Below are positions 48,524-57,045 of a stretch of 64,000 nt of DNA, piece by piece. The position numbers were made by a program, and so were the translations under genes. Source of the stretch: a virus; IMG/VR virus record IMGVR_UViG_3300010151_007551, positions 1 through 64,000 of that record; one strand, given 5' to 3'. Under the pieces are notes generated by a model. That model had not been told where the DNA came from. It saw only the letters and a program-made list of their open reading frames with translations, and ran no database searches. The stretch's first letter is position 1. Every line of letters begins with the position of its first letter.

Positions 48524-49663
48524 ATGGTTTATTTAATAGATGGAAATGCATATATAAACGTAGCAGTAAGCGTTACTAAAAGTATTTTATCTAGAGATAA
48601 ATCTATAGGAAGAGATTATTATATAGATGATATTTTTTCAGAAAATAAGAAGATCTTAAGGGAACAATGTAGGATAACATTTAGAGATTTTTGCTTATCT
48701 TACTTAGTATCATTAATTGCACCCATCCACAAAGAAGTGGATGAGGTGCATATTGTTTTTGATTCTAAAAGTTGGAGAAAGAAATATATTTCTGATTTTT
48801 TTACTACTGAAAATGTGTTATTGGATAGACCTTCTGATATTAAAGAATTTGAATATAAAGCTAATCGACGAGGAGACTCCAATATCTATTTATTTTTTGA
48901 ATATTTTCAAGGCATTGTTCTAGACCATTTAAAAAATGAATGTGGAATTAATTTTCACAGGTGGTCCGGAATGGAGGGAGATGATATATTGGCGTATTTA
49001 TGTGATACTTTTACTAAAGATACTATAATATATTCAGTTGATAAAGATTTAATACAGCTTGTTAATAATTCAGGATTAACATATACAATTATGGTATCAC
49101 CTAAGCAGATGTCTAAGCATAAAAAATTATATGTTTCAGATTATTCAAGTGAATTAAATGAATCAGATTTTTTTAACATAGATAACGTTACAGTTGGAAA
49201 TCTAAATAATGTTTCTTCCAAGTTAATAGAAAAGGGATATGTTAAGTATCCAATAAATTCTACTCGTTCTGTGCTAGAAAAAATAATAGGTGGAGATAAG
49301 TCAGATAAAATACCAAGGTTATATAAAATGACTAAGTCTAAAGTTAATAAAGTTTGCGAATTAATCATTGAAAAATATGGTAACGATATTTTACATAAAC
49401 TAGATGAATTAAATGCAGAGTTTATAGATTATGCTATTTGTAAAATATCTAAGTGTAATAAATTAGAAGAGAAAAAAGATATTGATACGCTTAGAAAGCA
49501 TTTTATATTTAATACTAAAATAATTAGACTATCTCATACCTTATTGCCATTAGAGTTAAAAAATGAAATTGAAACTCGGCTAAACCTATTACAGAAAACA
49601 AAGTATAATAACTTTAAATATTCTAAGCTATTAGAACTCAAAAATAAATCAGTACTACTATGA
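48524..49663 (+). CDS. rnh: RNase H / 5'-3' flap exonuclease (T4 Rnh-like)
   Basis: 379 residues, longer than T4's 305. The flap-endonuclease motifs are in order: LIDGNAY (Asp6), YKANRRGD, GMEGDDILAYL, SVDKDLIQL and GGDKSDKIPRL (helix-hairpin-helix). Removes RNA primers and 5' flaps at the lagging strand. It overlaps the groES start by 4 bases. Confidence 0.85.
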   Translation: MVYLIDGNAYINVAVSVTKSILSRDKSIGRDYYIDDIFSENKKILREQCRITFRDFCLSYLVSLIAPIHKEVDEVHIVFDSKSWRKKYISDFFTTENVLLDRPSDIKEFEYKANRRGDSNIYLFFEYFQGIVLDHLKNECGINFHRWSGMEGDDILAYLCDTFTKDTIIYSVDKDLIQLVNNSGLTYTIMVSPKQMSKHKKLYVSDYSSELNESDFFNIDNVTVGNLNNVSSKLIEKGYVKYPINSTRSVLEKIIGGDKSDKIPRLYKMTKSKVNKVCELIIEKYGNDILHKLDELNAEFIDYAICKISKCNKLEEKKDIDTLRKHFIFNTKIIRLSHTLLPLELKNEIETRLNLLQKTKYNNFKYSKLLELKNKSVLL

Positions 49664-49959
49664 AACCTTTATATGAAAGAATTTTAATTAAACCTGTTCA
49701 AAAAGAAACATCTACTAAATCGGGTATTTTATTACCAACTAAAGCGGTTAAGCGTCCAAATATTGGAACCGTAATAGCATGTGGAGAAGGAACACAACAT
49801 AATCCTATGAAAGTTAAGGAAGGAGATGTAGTATTATGTAATAGATATGCAGGCGTAGATATAGTTTATAAAAATGAACCTCATTACGTTATATTATCTA
49901 ATGAAGTAATAGCCGTCTTGGAAAACATAGATGAGGTAAAACTCGACGAATATGAATAA
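49660..49959 (+). CDS. groES: Co-chaperonin GroES
   Basis: 99 residues, normal GroES length. N-terminus PLYERILIKPVQKE and mobile loop KETSTKSGILLP (15-26) fit the family, with SGILLP in place of the usual GGIVLP that docks on GroEL. It caps the GroEL cage; T4 uses gp31 for this job on host GroEL. Here a cognate GroEL is encoded 16 kb upstream. The groES stop overlaps the next gene by 8 bases. Confidence 0.92.
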   Translation: MKPLYERILIKPVQKETSTKSGILLPTKAVKRPNIGTVIACGEGTQHNPMKVKEGDVVLCNRYAGVDIVYKNEPHYVILSNEVIAVLENIDEVKLDEYE

Positions 49960-50971
49960 TGACTTAAAGTTCGACTTTAATGATATTTTAATATGTCCAT
50001 CGGTTATAACTAATATAGAATCAAGATCTCACATTAATGTATTTTATCCTGATGGAAACCTTCCACTTATAACTGCTCCAATGGATACCGTTATATTAGA
50101 GAAAAATGAACATGTATTTATTGAAAATAATATAATACCTTGTTTACCCAGGGGAGAAAAAGCTGGGCCTCGCTCTATAGAGTCATTTTCACTAAATGAA
50201 ATGCTTAATAAATTTAAATCAAAGGAATTAAAAAAGCACAGGGGATATCTAATAGACACAGCTAATGGTCATATAAAAAAACTAAAAGATGTCACTAGGA
50301 TGATTAAGAATGAACTAGGTGATGATATATGGTTAATGATAGGAAATATAGCTAATCCAAAATCATACGCTGAATTATCTGAAGCCGGTGCAGATGCAAT
50401 TAGAATAGGAATAGGCAACGGCGGAGGTTGTCTAACTACACAGCAGACTGGTGTAGGATATCCAATGGCTTCCTTAATAAAAGAATGTTATATTGAATCA
50501 TTATCTTTAAATAATCCCGCTAAAATAGTAGCAGACGGTGGAATGAAAGATTATTCAGATGTTATTAAAGCGCTCGCATTAGGAGCAGATTTCGTTATGA
50601 TGGGTTCAATATTTAATAAAGCAATAGAAAGTTCTGGAAAAAATGTACATTATAGTAATGCTGGTGAAACAGAACTTAGTTTAGAAGAAGCATTAGATTT
50701 GTTTAATTCTGGGAGACCTGTTTTCAAATCATTTAGAGGAATGTCTACCAAAGAGGTTCAAAGGAAATGGGGAAGGATTAATCTTAAAACATCTGAAGGA
50801 ATAGTGGATACCAGAGAAGCCCAATACACTTTAAGCAGCTGGGTTGAAAACTTTAAGCATTATCTAAGATCAGCCATGAGCTATACTAATTCTAGTGATT
50901 TAAATGAATTCATTGGGGAGACACACACTATAATGATCACTAAAAATTCATTAGATAGATTTAAAAAATAA
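49952..50971 (+). CDS. IMP dehydrogenase / GMP reductase family enzyme
   Basis: 339 residues, with no CBS (Bateman) insert, so closer to GMP reductase in length. TIM-barrel pattern: APMDTV (42-47), IRIGIGNGGGCLTTQQTGVG with the catalytic Cys160, ADGGMKDYSDVIKAL and FRGMSTKE (ligand-binding loops). The flap TTQQTGVGYP resembles GMP reductase (TTRKKTGVGYP) but both branches share it. It would change the GMP/IMP balance, supporting nucleotide supply. The gene overlaps groES by 8 bases. IMP dehydrogenase versus GMP reductase cannot be decided here. Confidence 0.8.
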   Translation: MNNDLKFDFNDILICPSVITNIESRSHINVFYPDGNLPLITAPMDTVILEKNEHVFIENNIIPCLPRGEKAGPRSIESFSLNEMLNKFKSKELKKHRGYLIDTANGHIKKLKDVTRMIKNELGDDIWLMIGNIANPKSYAELSEAGADAIRIGIGNGGGCLTTQQTGVGYPMASLIKECYIESLSLNNPAKIVADGGMKDYSDVIKALALGADFVMMGSIFNKAIESSGKNVHYSNAGETELSLEEALDLFNSGRPVFKSFRGMSTKEVQRKWGRINLKTSEGIVDTREAQYTLSSWVENFKHYLRSAMSYTNSSDLNEFIGETHTIMITKNSLDRFKK

Positions 50972-50983
50972 TTTTTTTATTTA

Positions 50984-51009
50984 AACCTTTTTATAAAGTT
51001 TAGTATAAT
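50984..51009 (+). promoter_or_regulatory. Putative early-type promoter for the non-coding RNA
   Basis: AACCT at 50984-50988, 15-bp spacer, TATAAT at 51004-51009. It starts 13 bases after the GuaB-like stop and is not followed by any credible protein gene on this strand, only by the structured RNA. Confidence 0.55.
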
Positions 51010-51015
51010 ATATAA

Positions 51016-51546
51016 ATCAATAACAAAATAGTTATTAACGTTCTTTAAAATAATGTGAAAGGCATCGGAAATCGACGGATTGAAGATGTTGATATGTGCC
51101 AGAACAATGAGTCCAGTGGAGCTCATATTGGATGGAATTAGATCGTCGGATCGCAGAAGCCCGTGATAGGGTGTTCCTAATCAAATGATTAGGCTGAACT
51201 ACTTTAACAAGTGGAATTTCAGTTCTTAGTTTAGATTTATAGAAAATGTAGATCTGCACAACGCTTGTGGGTAAATAAATAAATCCCGCTTTATGACTGA
51301 ATAAGCTTTTTCGCGAGCTAAGGTGGTCTTGAATTCTATAGTGGATTTATCAATGATTATGGTGAGTACAAACCATTTTTAAGATAAGCAACGTCGGTTA
51401 TTTCAAGATGCAGTGTTTAAAATCGCAGCGGAGACTAAGTTGGAGGTATTCTATAATCCTTCCATATTTTCTTTCACTTTTTATTTTTATAATACATACA
51501 CTAATTACAAAAAAAAGGGAAGCTTTATAGTTTCCCTTTTTTATTT
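51016..51546 (+). ncRNA. Structured non-coding RNA of unknown family (about 530 bases)
   Basis: This is the only gap over 300 bases in the window. It has a promoter at 50984 and a terminator at 51509, GC of about 38 % (159 of 420 bases counted over 51061-51480) against about 30 % around it, and no supported ORF. Hairpins: AATAAC/GTTATT at 51019-51036 right after the start; ATGAGTCC/GGAGCTCAT at 51107-51126; CCTAATC/GATTAGG at 51176-51193; CACAA/TTGTG at 51257-51269; GTGGG/CCCGC (51267-51289), which overlaps the previous one and so is an alternative; ATGGT/ACCAT at 51359-51376; TCTTGAA/TTCAAGA pairing 51327-51333 with 51402-51408. GTGAAAG (51055) and CTTTCAC (51471) could close the whole domain. 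The family is not recognised; it is not tmRNA or RNase P by any motif I can find. Confidence 0.6.
51509..51546. terminator. Bidirectional intrinsic terminator between ncRNA and tail sheath
   Basis: GGGAA (51517) pairs with TTCCC with a small loop; an A-run on the left and a T-run on the right make it work for both the plus-strand RNA and the minus-strand sheath gene that ends at 51572. Confidence 0.85.
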
Positions 51547-51571
51547 TATATTAAAATTAAGTTTTCTGTTA

Positions 51572-54511
51572 TTAGAAACTTGGAGTAAATCCTGAAGATT
51601 CAGAACTTAATTCTCCACCAACTCTTGTTATTGTTAATCTGTTAATAAACTTATGAATTCCTCTTGGGAAATCAACCGCTATGTCAACTATAGCTGTATT
51701 AGCTTCAATAACTTCAGCTGTATTGTTTGTACTATCAATAGTTACTTCATAAGATTGTACACCTCTTGCGTTTTGAACTGCATCCATGTAATTTTCTAAA
51801 ATGGTTTTAACTCTTAACCTTGTGATTTCATCATTGAAATCAAATAAGAAGTTTACTAATATTTGTTCAATATCTCTTTCAATAGTTGAAAGATTATCTC
51901 TAACATGAGCATTATTTAATGCAGAAGTTACTCTCTGATATGCTGTATTGTTTGTGAAAACAGTTATTCCAAAGCCTCTTCGTTTAACTATTAAGTTATG
52001 TCCAACTGGTTCTAAATAATCTCTATCTTCTTTTGTTAAATCATATTCCAATCCAACAATTTCAGGATCGCTTAAAATAGCTCTTTTTCCAGCTGTTATT
52101 AAGAAAGGAGTTCCATTTTTAAATTTTCTAACAAATGCATTTGAAACATAACCAGCTGGTGGAACTGCTTTATTTTTACCACCTTCTCTAATTAAAACAT
52201 ATGGCATCGCAAAATATGCATATGATGCCAATGGTACTCCATTATAGTCTCCACTTGGAAATTTAAATAAGAAACTAGGATTTAAACTAACGTCTCCTCC
52301 TTCTGAAATATATTGTGTAGATACGAGTTTATTAACAGTATCAATAAAACTAGGATCTACTGATTTTTCAAATTGCTCAAATGAAGGGTCATTAATAATT
52401 GCCATTACTTTTCCATTCATTGCTGCTAATTTTACTAAATAATATTTAGACGATGAAGAAATGCATCCTGCATATGAATCAACGATATATCTATAATCAA
52501 TTGTTTCTCTATCTGAAAGAGTTTGAGGAATCTTAGTATAGTCATATAAATATGATAAAATATCCTCTTGTCTTCCACATGTATTATTTGGCAACAATTC
52601 TGATCTAAGTTTAAATCCTCTTAGGAATTGTCCTTTAAGTGCTTCAACATAATTGTATACTCCTTTATAAACAGATATTTCATTTCCACTAACCTCTAGA
52701 CCATCTACTGCTTCTGCAGAAGGTGCCATCGTAGTTACAGTATATTCTAGTCTATATGGGCTTAATTCTTCACTTGACGTTATCGAAATAATTTTCAATA
52801 ATCTAGTTCTAGAATCTCCATCTAATCTCGCTTTAATATAATGATTAACTTTTATGAATTCATCTATTTCAGCTTTTTCTGCAACATTAGCGGTATTAAT
52901 ACCTAATACTAATTTATTAGGTTGAGTTATTGTGAAATCTGTAAAATAATTAGTATCAGCTAAATCAAATACTTTTTTGAAATTACTACCGTTTTGTAAT
53001 TCATATTTAATATAGTCATCTCCATCAATGTAATAGTTTACACTTATTTGATTTAATAAACTATTATCTTGATATGTGTATATTTTAATGTATGAATATT
53101 CTTTTCCATCATCAAGTATGGCTTTAAATCCATCTTCTATTTTAGAATAGTATGTATTTACTCCATCCACTGATGTATCATTAGTTTTTAAGAAACCTCC
53201 AACATATGCTTCATATACTTTACTTCCTTCCATAGCTATCATGTATTCGACAGCAGCTGTTACTCTAACAAAGTCATCTGCTTCAACTAGTGTGAAATCT
53301 CCTGCTGCTTTAGCGATATCTATTTTATTAACTAGATTATCATCGCCTGGTCTACTATAGCTTACTACGCTAATTAGTGGAGTAGGGTCTGCGTCTGATC
53401 CATCTGGGTTTTTTCCACCTGTATCTATGGTATATACGTCATCTGTATTTAATGCATCATATCCATAGCCTACTATGTCAACTCTGTGTGTTGACATTTC
53501 AATATCATTAAATGTATCGTCTTCTAAGTCTATTAAATCTAGTTTATCTCTATCTAATGCACAAAGAATACCTGTGCTAGCAAATAATCTATTTACTAAC
53601 GTATCAATTGATGAATTTGTTCCAGATTGATCTTTAAAATCAGGTATTAGTGATCCAGTTACTCTTGCAATTGCTTTTACCTCTGGTAAAGCAATGAAGT
53701 TTGATATTTCAGAATCCATTAGTCCTGCTTCATCAAAAAATTGACCAAACGTTGGATCTTTTGCTAATTTTAAATTATTTGACCAGTCTCCCTCTACCAT
53801 AATCACCTCTACAAAGTAATCAGATATAAAATCATCTGGTGATACGAAATTTGGAAAATCTATGTCTTCTCCAAAGCTAGCATACCATTCTCTAGCTGTT
53901 ACGTCAAATCCTGATATACCTGCTCTCTTAACCCAAAGTGTCATATTGCTACTTCCCGTGTTAACAAAGCTTAATATTTTATTGGATGCAATTGATGCGT
54001 TACCAAATGCTCCAGGGTTTAGGATAAAATCATCTCCTAACGCTAAATTTTTAGATCTATTTAGACTGTCTTCATCTGCATACCATAGTTTATTTCTATT
54101 AAAGAACTCTATCATTGGATATTGATATGGTGCGCTGTTTGAATTATTAGATGAGCTTTCACAGTTAAATGTTGTAAACGATGCTTGATCTTTATTCGCA
54201 ACTGTGTCTGTGTCATTATCTAACGGCCAAACATTCAGTGCAAAAACGGGACCTTCTCTTAATGCAACTTCGATAGTTCTATGAAAATAACTTCCTTGTT
54301 TTTCTAATTGCGAATCTCTGTCTCCGTAAACTGCTTTTAATGTTCTTAAGTCATTTATTAAAACCACAGTATTGAATGGACCTTGTCTACTTGATCCAAT
54401 TATTAATCTTCCGGTGGTTAAAGGCAAGGCGGTGCCTTGACTTTGGTCTATCTCAACAGTATATACCCCGCTGGATTTAAAATTGTTTAAGTTTAATACT
54501 TTTTCGGCCAT
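51572..54511 (-). CDS. 18: Contractile tail sheath protein (gp18-like)
   Basis: 979 residues, larger than T4 gp18 (659). N-terminal start MAEKVLNLNNFKSSGVYTVE with a GRLIIGSSRQGPF block and a conserved C-terminal sheath domain (GHNLIVKRRGFGITVFTNNT, ALNNAHVRDNLSTIERDIEQ, ITRLRVKTILENYMDAVQ, ending NRLTITR). These blocks are typical of T4-type tail sheaths; the extra length lies in the middle, presumably surface-exposed domains. It lies alone on the minus strand, with its own late-type promoter and a bidirectional terminator, apart from the other tail genes. Confidence 0.9.
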   Translation of the reverse strand: MAEKVLNLNNFKSSGVYTVEIDQSQGTALPLTTGRLIIGSSRQGPFNTVVLINDLRTLKAVYGDRDSQLEKQGSYFHRTIEVALREGPVFALNVWPLDNDTDTVANKDQASFTTFNCESSSNNSNSAPYQYPMIEFFNRNKLWYADEDSLNRSKNLALGDDFILNPGAFGNASIASNKILSFVNTGSSNMTLWVKRAGISGFDVTAREWYASFGEDIDFPNFVSPDDFISDYFVEVIMVEGDWSNNLKLAKDPTFGQFFDEAGLMDSEISNFIALPEVKAIARVTGSLIPDFKDQSGTNSSIDTLVNRLFASTGILCALDRDKLDLIDLEDDTFNDIEMSTHRVDIVGYGYDALNTDDVYTIDTGGKNPDGSDADPTPLISVVSYSRPGDDNLVNKIDIAKAAGDFTLVEADDFVRVTAAVEYMIAMEGSKVYEAYVGGFLKTNDTSVDGVNTYYSKIEDGFKAILDDGKEYSYIKIYTYQDNSLLNQISVNYYIDGDDYIKYELQNGSNFKKVFDLADTNYFTDFTITQPNKLVLGINTANVAEKAEIDEFIKVNHYIKARLDGDSRTRLLKIISITSSEELSPYRLEYTVTTMAPSAEAVDGLEVSGNEISVYKGVYNYVEALKGQFLRGFKLRSELLPNNTCGRQEDILSYLYDYTKIPQTLSDRETIDYRYIVDSYAGCISSSSKYYLVKLAAMNGKVMAIINDPSFEQFEKSVDPSFIDTVNKLVSTQYISEGGDVSLNPSFLFKFPSGDYNGVPLASYAYFAMPYVLIREGGKNKAVPPAGYVSNAFVRKFKNGTPFLITAGKRAILSDPEIVGLEYDLTKEDRDYLEPVGHNLIVKRRGFGITVFTNNTAYQRVTSALNNAHVRDNLSTIERDIEQILVNFLFDFNDEITRLRVKTILENYMDAVQNARGVQSYEVTIDSTNNTAEVIEANTAIVDIAVDFPRGIHKFINRLTITRVGGELSSESSGFTPSF

Positions 54512-54530
54512 TGCTTATACTATATTTTTA

Positions 54531-54540
54531 ATTATTTATC
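54531..54540 (-). promoter_or_regulatory. Putative late promoter box for the sheath gene
   Basis: On the minus strand GGATAAATAATTAAAAA, 20 bases before the sheath start codon, almost the same as the box before the 23710 gene. It faces away from the early-type promoter at 54580. Confidence 0.55.
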
Positions 54541-54579
54541 CCATATATAGAGCAATAAAATTAAAAATACAAAAAAATA

Positions 54580-54605
54580 AACCTTTTGCAAATAAACAGT
54601 AGAAT
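54580..54605 (+). promoter_or_regulatory. Putative early-type promoter for the dUTPase-polymerase unit
   Basis: AACCT at 54580-54584, 15-bp spacer, TAGAAT at 54600-54605, about 36 bases before the dUTPase start. Clear member of the class. Confidence 0.55.
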
Positions 54606-54641
54606 ATTAAAAATTATAAAACAAATAAATATAAGCTAACA

Positions 54642-55145
54642 ATGAGAATATTTAAAATTAGAAACGTGAAGACTCCAACGAGGGGAACTAACATGTCAGC
54701 GGGTATTGATTTATACATACCAGAAGATTTTTATATTAAAAGAGGAGATACGCTACATCCTGCTCCTTTATATGATAAAGGCACTGGGTCCTTTAAAATA
54801 GAGCCTGGCAAATCTGTATTGATTCCATCTGGAATAAAGATAAATGTTCCAAAAGATAGAGCATTGATAGCTTTTAACAAGAGTGGAGTAGCTGTTAATA
54901 AAAATTTAATAGTTGGTGCATGTGTAATAGATGAAGATTATACAGGTGAAATACATATAGATGTAAAAAATGTTGGATCAGAATCTACTTGGATACAGGC
55001 CGGTGATAAAATAATTCAATTAATTTGCATGCCAGTTGATTACGTAAATATAGAAGAGTGCAATTCAGAACTAGAATGCTTTGGAGACACCTTAGTTTTA
55101 TCTGAAAGAGGAGAAGGCGGATTCGGTTCCACGGGAACAAAATAA
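54642..55145 (+). CDS. dut: dUTP diphosphatase (trimeric dUTPase)
   Basis: 167 residues with all five motifs of the trimeric type: SAGIDLYIP, FNKSGVAV, GACVIDEDYTGEI, AGDKIIQLI and ERGEGGFGSTG near the C-terminus. Hydrolyses dUTP to dUMP and keeps uracil out of phage DNA, and gives dUMP for thymidylate synthesis. First gene of a tightly packed plus-strand unit. Confidence 0.92.
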   Translation: MRIFKIRNVKTPTRGTNMSAGIDLYIPEDFYIKRGDTLHPAPLYDKGTGSFKIEPGKSVLIPSGIKINVPKDRALIAFNKSGVAVNKNLIVGACVIDEDYTGEIHIDVKNVGSESTWIQAGDKIIQLICMPVDYVNIEECNSELECFGDTLVLSERGEGGFGSTGTK

Positions 55146-55160
55146 AAAAACAAAAGAAAA

Positions 55161-55421
55161 ATGAAAGTAATAGGAAACGATAACAATCAAGAACCAACAC
55201 AAGGTCCACAGGACATGCCGCCTGGTATGAACGTAAATTTAAAGGATGCAGAAGACGTAAAGTGTGAAGAATGTGGAAGTTTAGTTTTTCAAGAAAAAAT
55301 AATGATAAAAAAAGTATCTAAGTTCGCAACAGGTTCTACGAGAGATACCATTGCGCCAATTCCAGTAATAGCGTGTGCTAAATGTAATCACATTAATAAA
55401 ATGTTCATTCCAAATGTATAA
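55161..55421 (+). CDS. Small zinc-ribbon protein
   Basis: 86 residues. Two CxxC pairs (CEEC near 34-37 and CAKC near 74-77) are 36 residues apart, suggesting a zinc ribbon. A Gln/Pro-rich N-terminus precedes it. Just 3 bases ahead of the polymerase gene, so probably linked to replication or transcription, but unnamed. Confidence 0.6.
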   Translation: MKVIGNDNNQEPTQGPQDMPPGMNVNLKDAEDVKCEECGSLVFQEKIMIKKVSKFATGSTRDTIAPIPVIACAKCNHINKMFIPNV

Positions 55422-55424
55422 AAT

Positions 55425-56831
55425 ATGATAATTGGATGCGAGTATAATGAAAAAGTTCAATCTTTATTAGTATCATATTATAATAAAGAAGGTAAAATAT
55501 CATTTTTACAGAAAAAATTACACAAATCAGATTTATTTAATTGGAATATTTCTAAAACGCCAACTGTTGACAAAAATTGGGACGGTAGATATATTAAAAG
55601 GGCACCGTCTTCTGGTAAATGGATATCTCAATTTAGAATAGAAGAACTAATTAACGATAAATTCTCTGTGAATGAAAAGAATGCCATCTATGATATGGAT
55701 AACTTTCCCATTAAAACATTTTTAGATATTGAAATAGAATTAATAGATGATACGTTTCCAACTCCAGAACAAGCAAAAATGCCAGTTAATCTTATAACCT
55801 TTTGTAATAATAAGAATAAGTGCTTTGTTTTATCAACAATGGAAAGAGGATTAGACTCTAAGTTTTCATCATCTGATTTATCCAATGATGTACATGAACA
55901 TTTTAAAAAAGTAAAACCTTTAAGCGATTCTGATTCTGAAATATTAACTCAAAAATTTGATATTAAGTATCTTACTTTTGAATCAGAGAAAGAGATGATG
56001 ACATTTTTTTTCGAAAAGGTGCTAAATAGATTATCTTTTATTACAGGATGGAATGTAATAAAATTCGATTGGGTTTATTTAATGAATAGATGTAAAAGAT
56101 TAGGAATTGATCCATTTAAAAAACTACCCAGTGAAAGAGTAATTTCAAAAAGAACAAAGATTCCATTACACACTGGCATATTGGATTATATGGAAATGGT
56201 TATGCAAATGAAACCATTTAAAGTTATTGAAAACTATACTTTAGATTATTTTGCTAATTTATCATTGGGCGTTACAAAATTAAAAAGTAAATATAGTTCA
56301 ATGAAAGAAGCTCAATCTAACATGTTTGAATTTACAAAATATAATATAATAGACGTACTTCTTGTTAAAATGATAGACGATAAACTGGGTTTAATAGACG
56401 TGGCCCTATCTTTATCTGGAGTGGCTAATATTGAAGTTAATAAAGTGTTTAGCCCAGTTCATATTACTGAAATGTTAATGTGCAGAGAATTTCTAAGATC
56501 TGGATTAAAAATGGCAAAGGATGGAAAACCAGTTGGTATAAATGATTCAGAGTCATATGCAGGTGCATTTGTAATGCCAGTTGTGCCAGGTCATTATGAC
56601 TTAGTAGCATGTTATGATTTTGCTTCAATGTATCCTAATATACAAATGCAATATAATATTTCTCCAGATTCATATATCGGTAAACTCAACGGTTCGCATG
56701 AAGCCGGTGAAAACATTTTTACTAAAAATGACACGATCTTTGCAAAAAACAAAGATTCTGTAGCTAGAACAATATTAAACAGGTTATATAATGAAAGGGT
56801 TAAAACTAAGAAACAAATGAAAACTTTGTAA
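55425..56831 (+). CDS. 43: Family B DNA polymerase, N-terminal half only (gp43-like)
   Basis: 468 residues, about half of T4 gp43 (898). Present: exonuclease motifs I (FLDIEIEL, Asp101 and Glu103), II (GWNVIKFDWVYLMNRC) and III (YNIIDVLLV), and polymerase motif A (YDFASMYPN, Asp398). The protein ends NRLYNERVKTKKQMKTL just after the segment before motif B. Motifs B (K-x3-NSxYG) and C (DTD) are absent here and in every other gene in the window, so the C-terminal half must be encoded elsewhere or be lost. No intein N-half is seen at the break. Splits of gp43 at a similar place are known in some T4-related phages. Confidence 0.85.
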   Translation: MIIGCEYNEKVQSLLVSYYNKEGKISFLQKKLHKSDLFNWNISKTPTVDKNWDGRYIKRAPSSGKWISQFRIEELINDKFSVNEKNAIYDMDNFPIKTFLDIEIELIDDTFPTPEQAKMPVNLITFCNNKNKCFVLSTMERGLDSKFSSSDLSNDVHEHFKKVKPLSDSDSEILTQKFDIKYLTFESEKEMMTFFFEKVLNRLSFITGWNVIKFDWVYLMNRCKRLGIDPFKKLPSERVISKRTKIPLHTGILDYMEMVMQMKPFKVIENYTLDYFANLSLGVTKLKSKYSSMKEAQSNMFEFTKYNIIDVLLVKMIDDKLGLIDVALSLSGVANIEVNKVFSPVHITEMLMCREFLRSGLKMAKDGKPVGINDSESYAGAFVMPVVPGHYDLVACYDFASMYPNIQMQYNISPDSYIGKLNGSHEAGENIFTKNDTIFAKNKDSVARTILNRLYNERVKTKKQMKTL

Positions 56832-56832
56832 T

Positions 56833-57045
56833 TTGAAAAAAAACAATGAAATATTACAGTGGATAGCCGGTTTTATTGAAAATAAGAAAACCATTACAGA
56901 AAAAGAAGTAAAAAATATAAAGAAACGTATAATGACTTCTGAAAAATTTATTGTTTCTCAGATCGATATTGAAAAATATCACTTTAAATATAAAAGCGAT
57001 AGTTCAATACCTTTTGATAAATATAACATTGTGTATAATGAATAA
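56833..57045 (+). CDS. Small unknown protein after the polymerase half
   Basis: 70 residues. Its only in-frame start near the beginning is TTG at 56833, one base after the polymerase stop; an ATG a few bases on is out of frame. It is basic and helical and does not resemble polymerase sequence, so it is not a frameshifted continuation. It overlaps the next gene by 8 bases. Low confidence that it is translated. Confidence 0.35.
   Translation: MKKNNEILQWIAGFIENKKTITEKEVKNIKKRIMTSEKFIVSQIDIEKYHFKYKSDSSIPFDKYNIVYNE

Noticed and set aside
51035-51259. 74-residue minus-strand frame in the RNA unit
   Set aside because: No start context and it only mirrors the hairpin-rich region; sequence looks random.
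51421-51480. Group I intron core in the RNA unit (GAGACTAAG resembles an R box)
   Set aside because: No matching S box with TAGTC follows and no split gene flanks the region.
51016-51546. tmRNA or RNase P RNA
   Set aside because: No tag-peptide frame, no tRNA-like ends, no conserved RNase P core words (AGGAAAGTCC, ACAGAA) can be found.
51413-51595. 60-residue plus-strand frame at the end of the RNA unit
   Set aside because: It runs through the terminator hairpin into the sheath gene on the other strand and has no protein-like features.
55425-56831. Split intein at the polymerase break
   Set aside because: No intein N-terminal block (Cys-Leu start) follows the last polymerase residues.
56833-57045. 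Frameshifted continuation of the polymerase
   Set aside because: The 70-residue frame has no similarity to the palm or fingers motifs and lacks motifs B and C.
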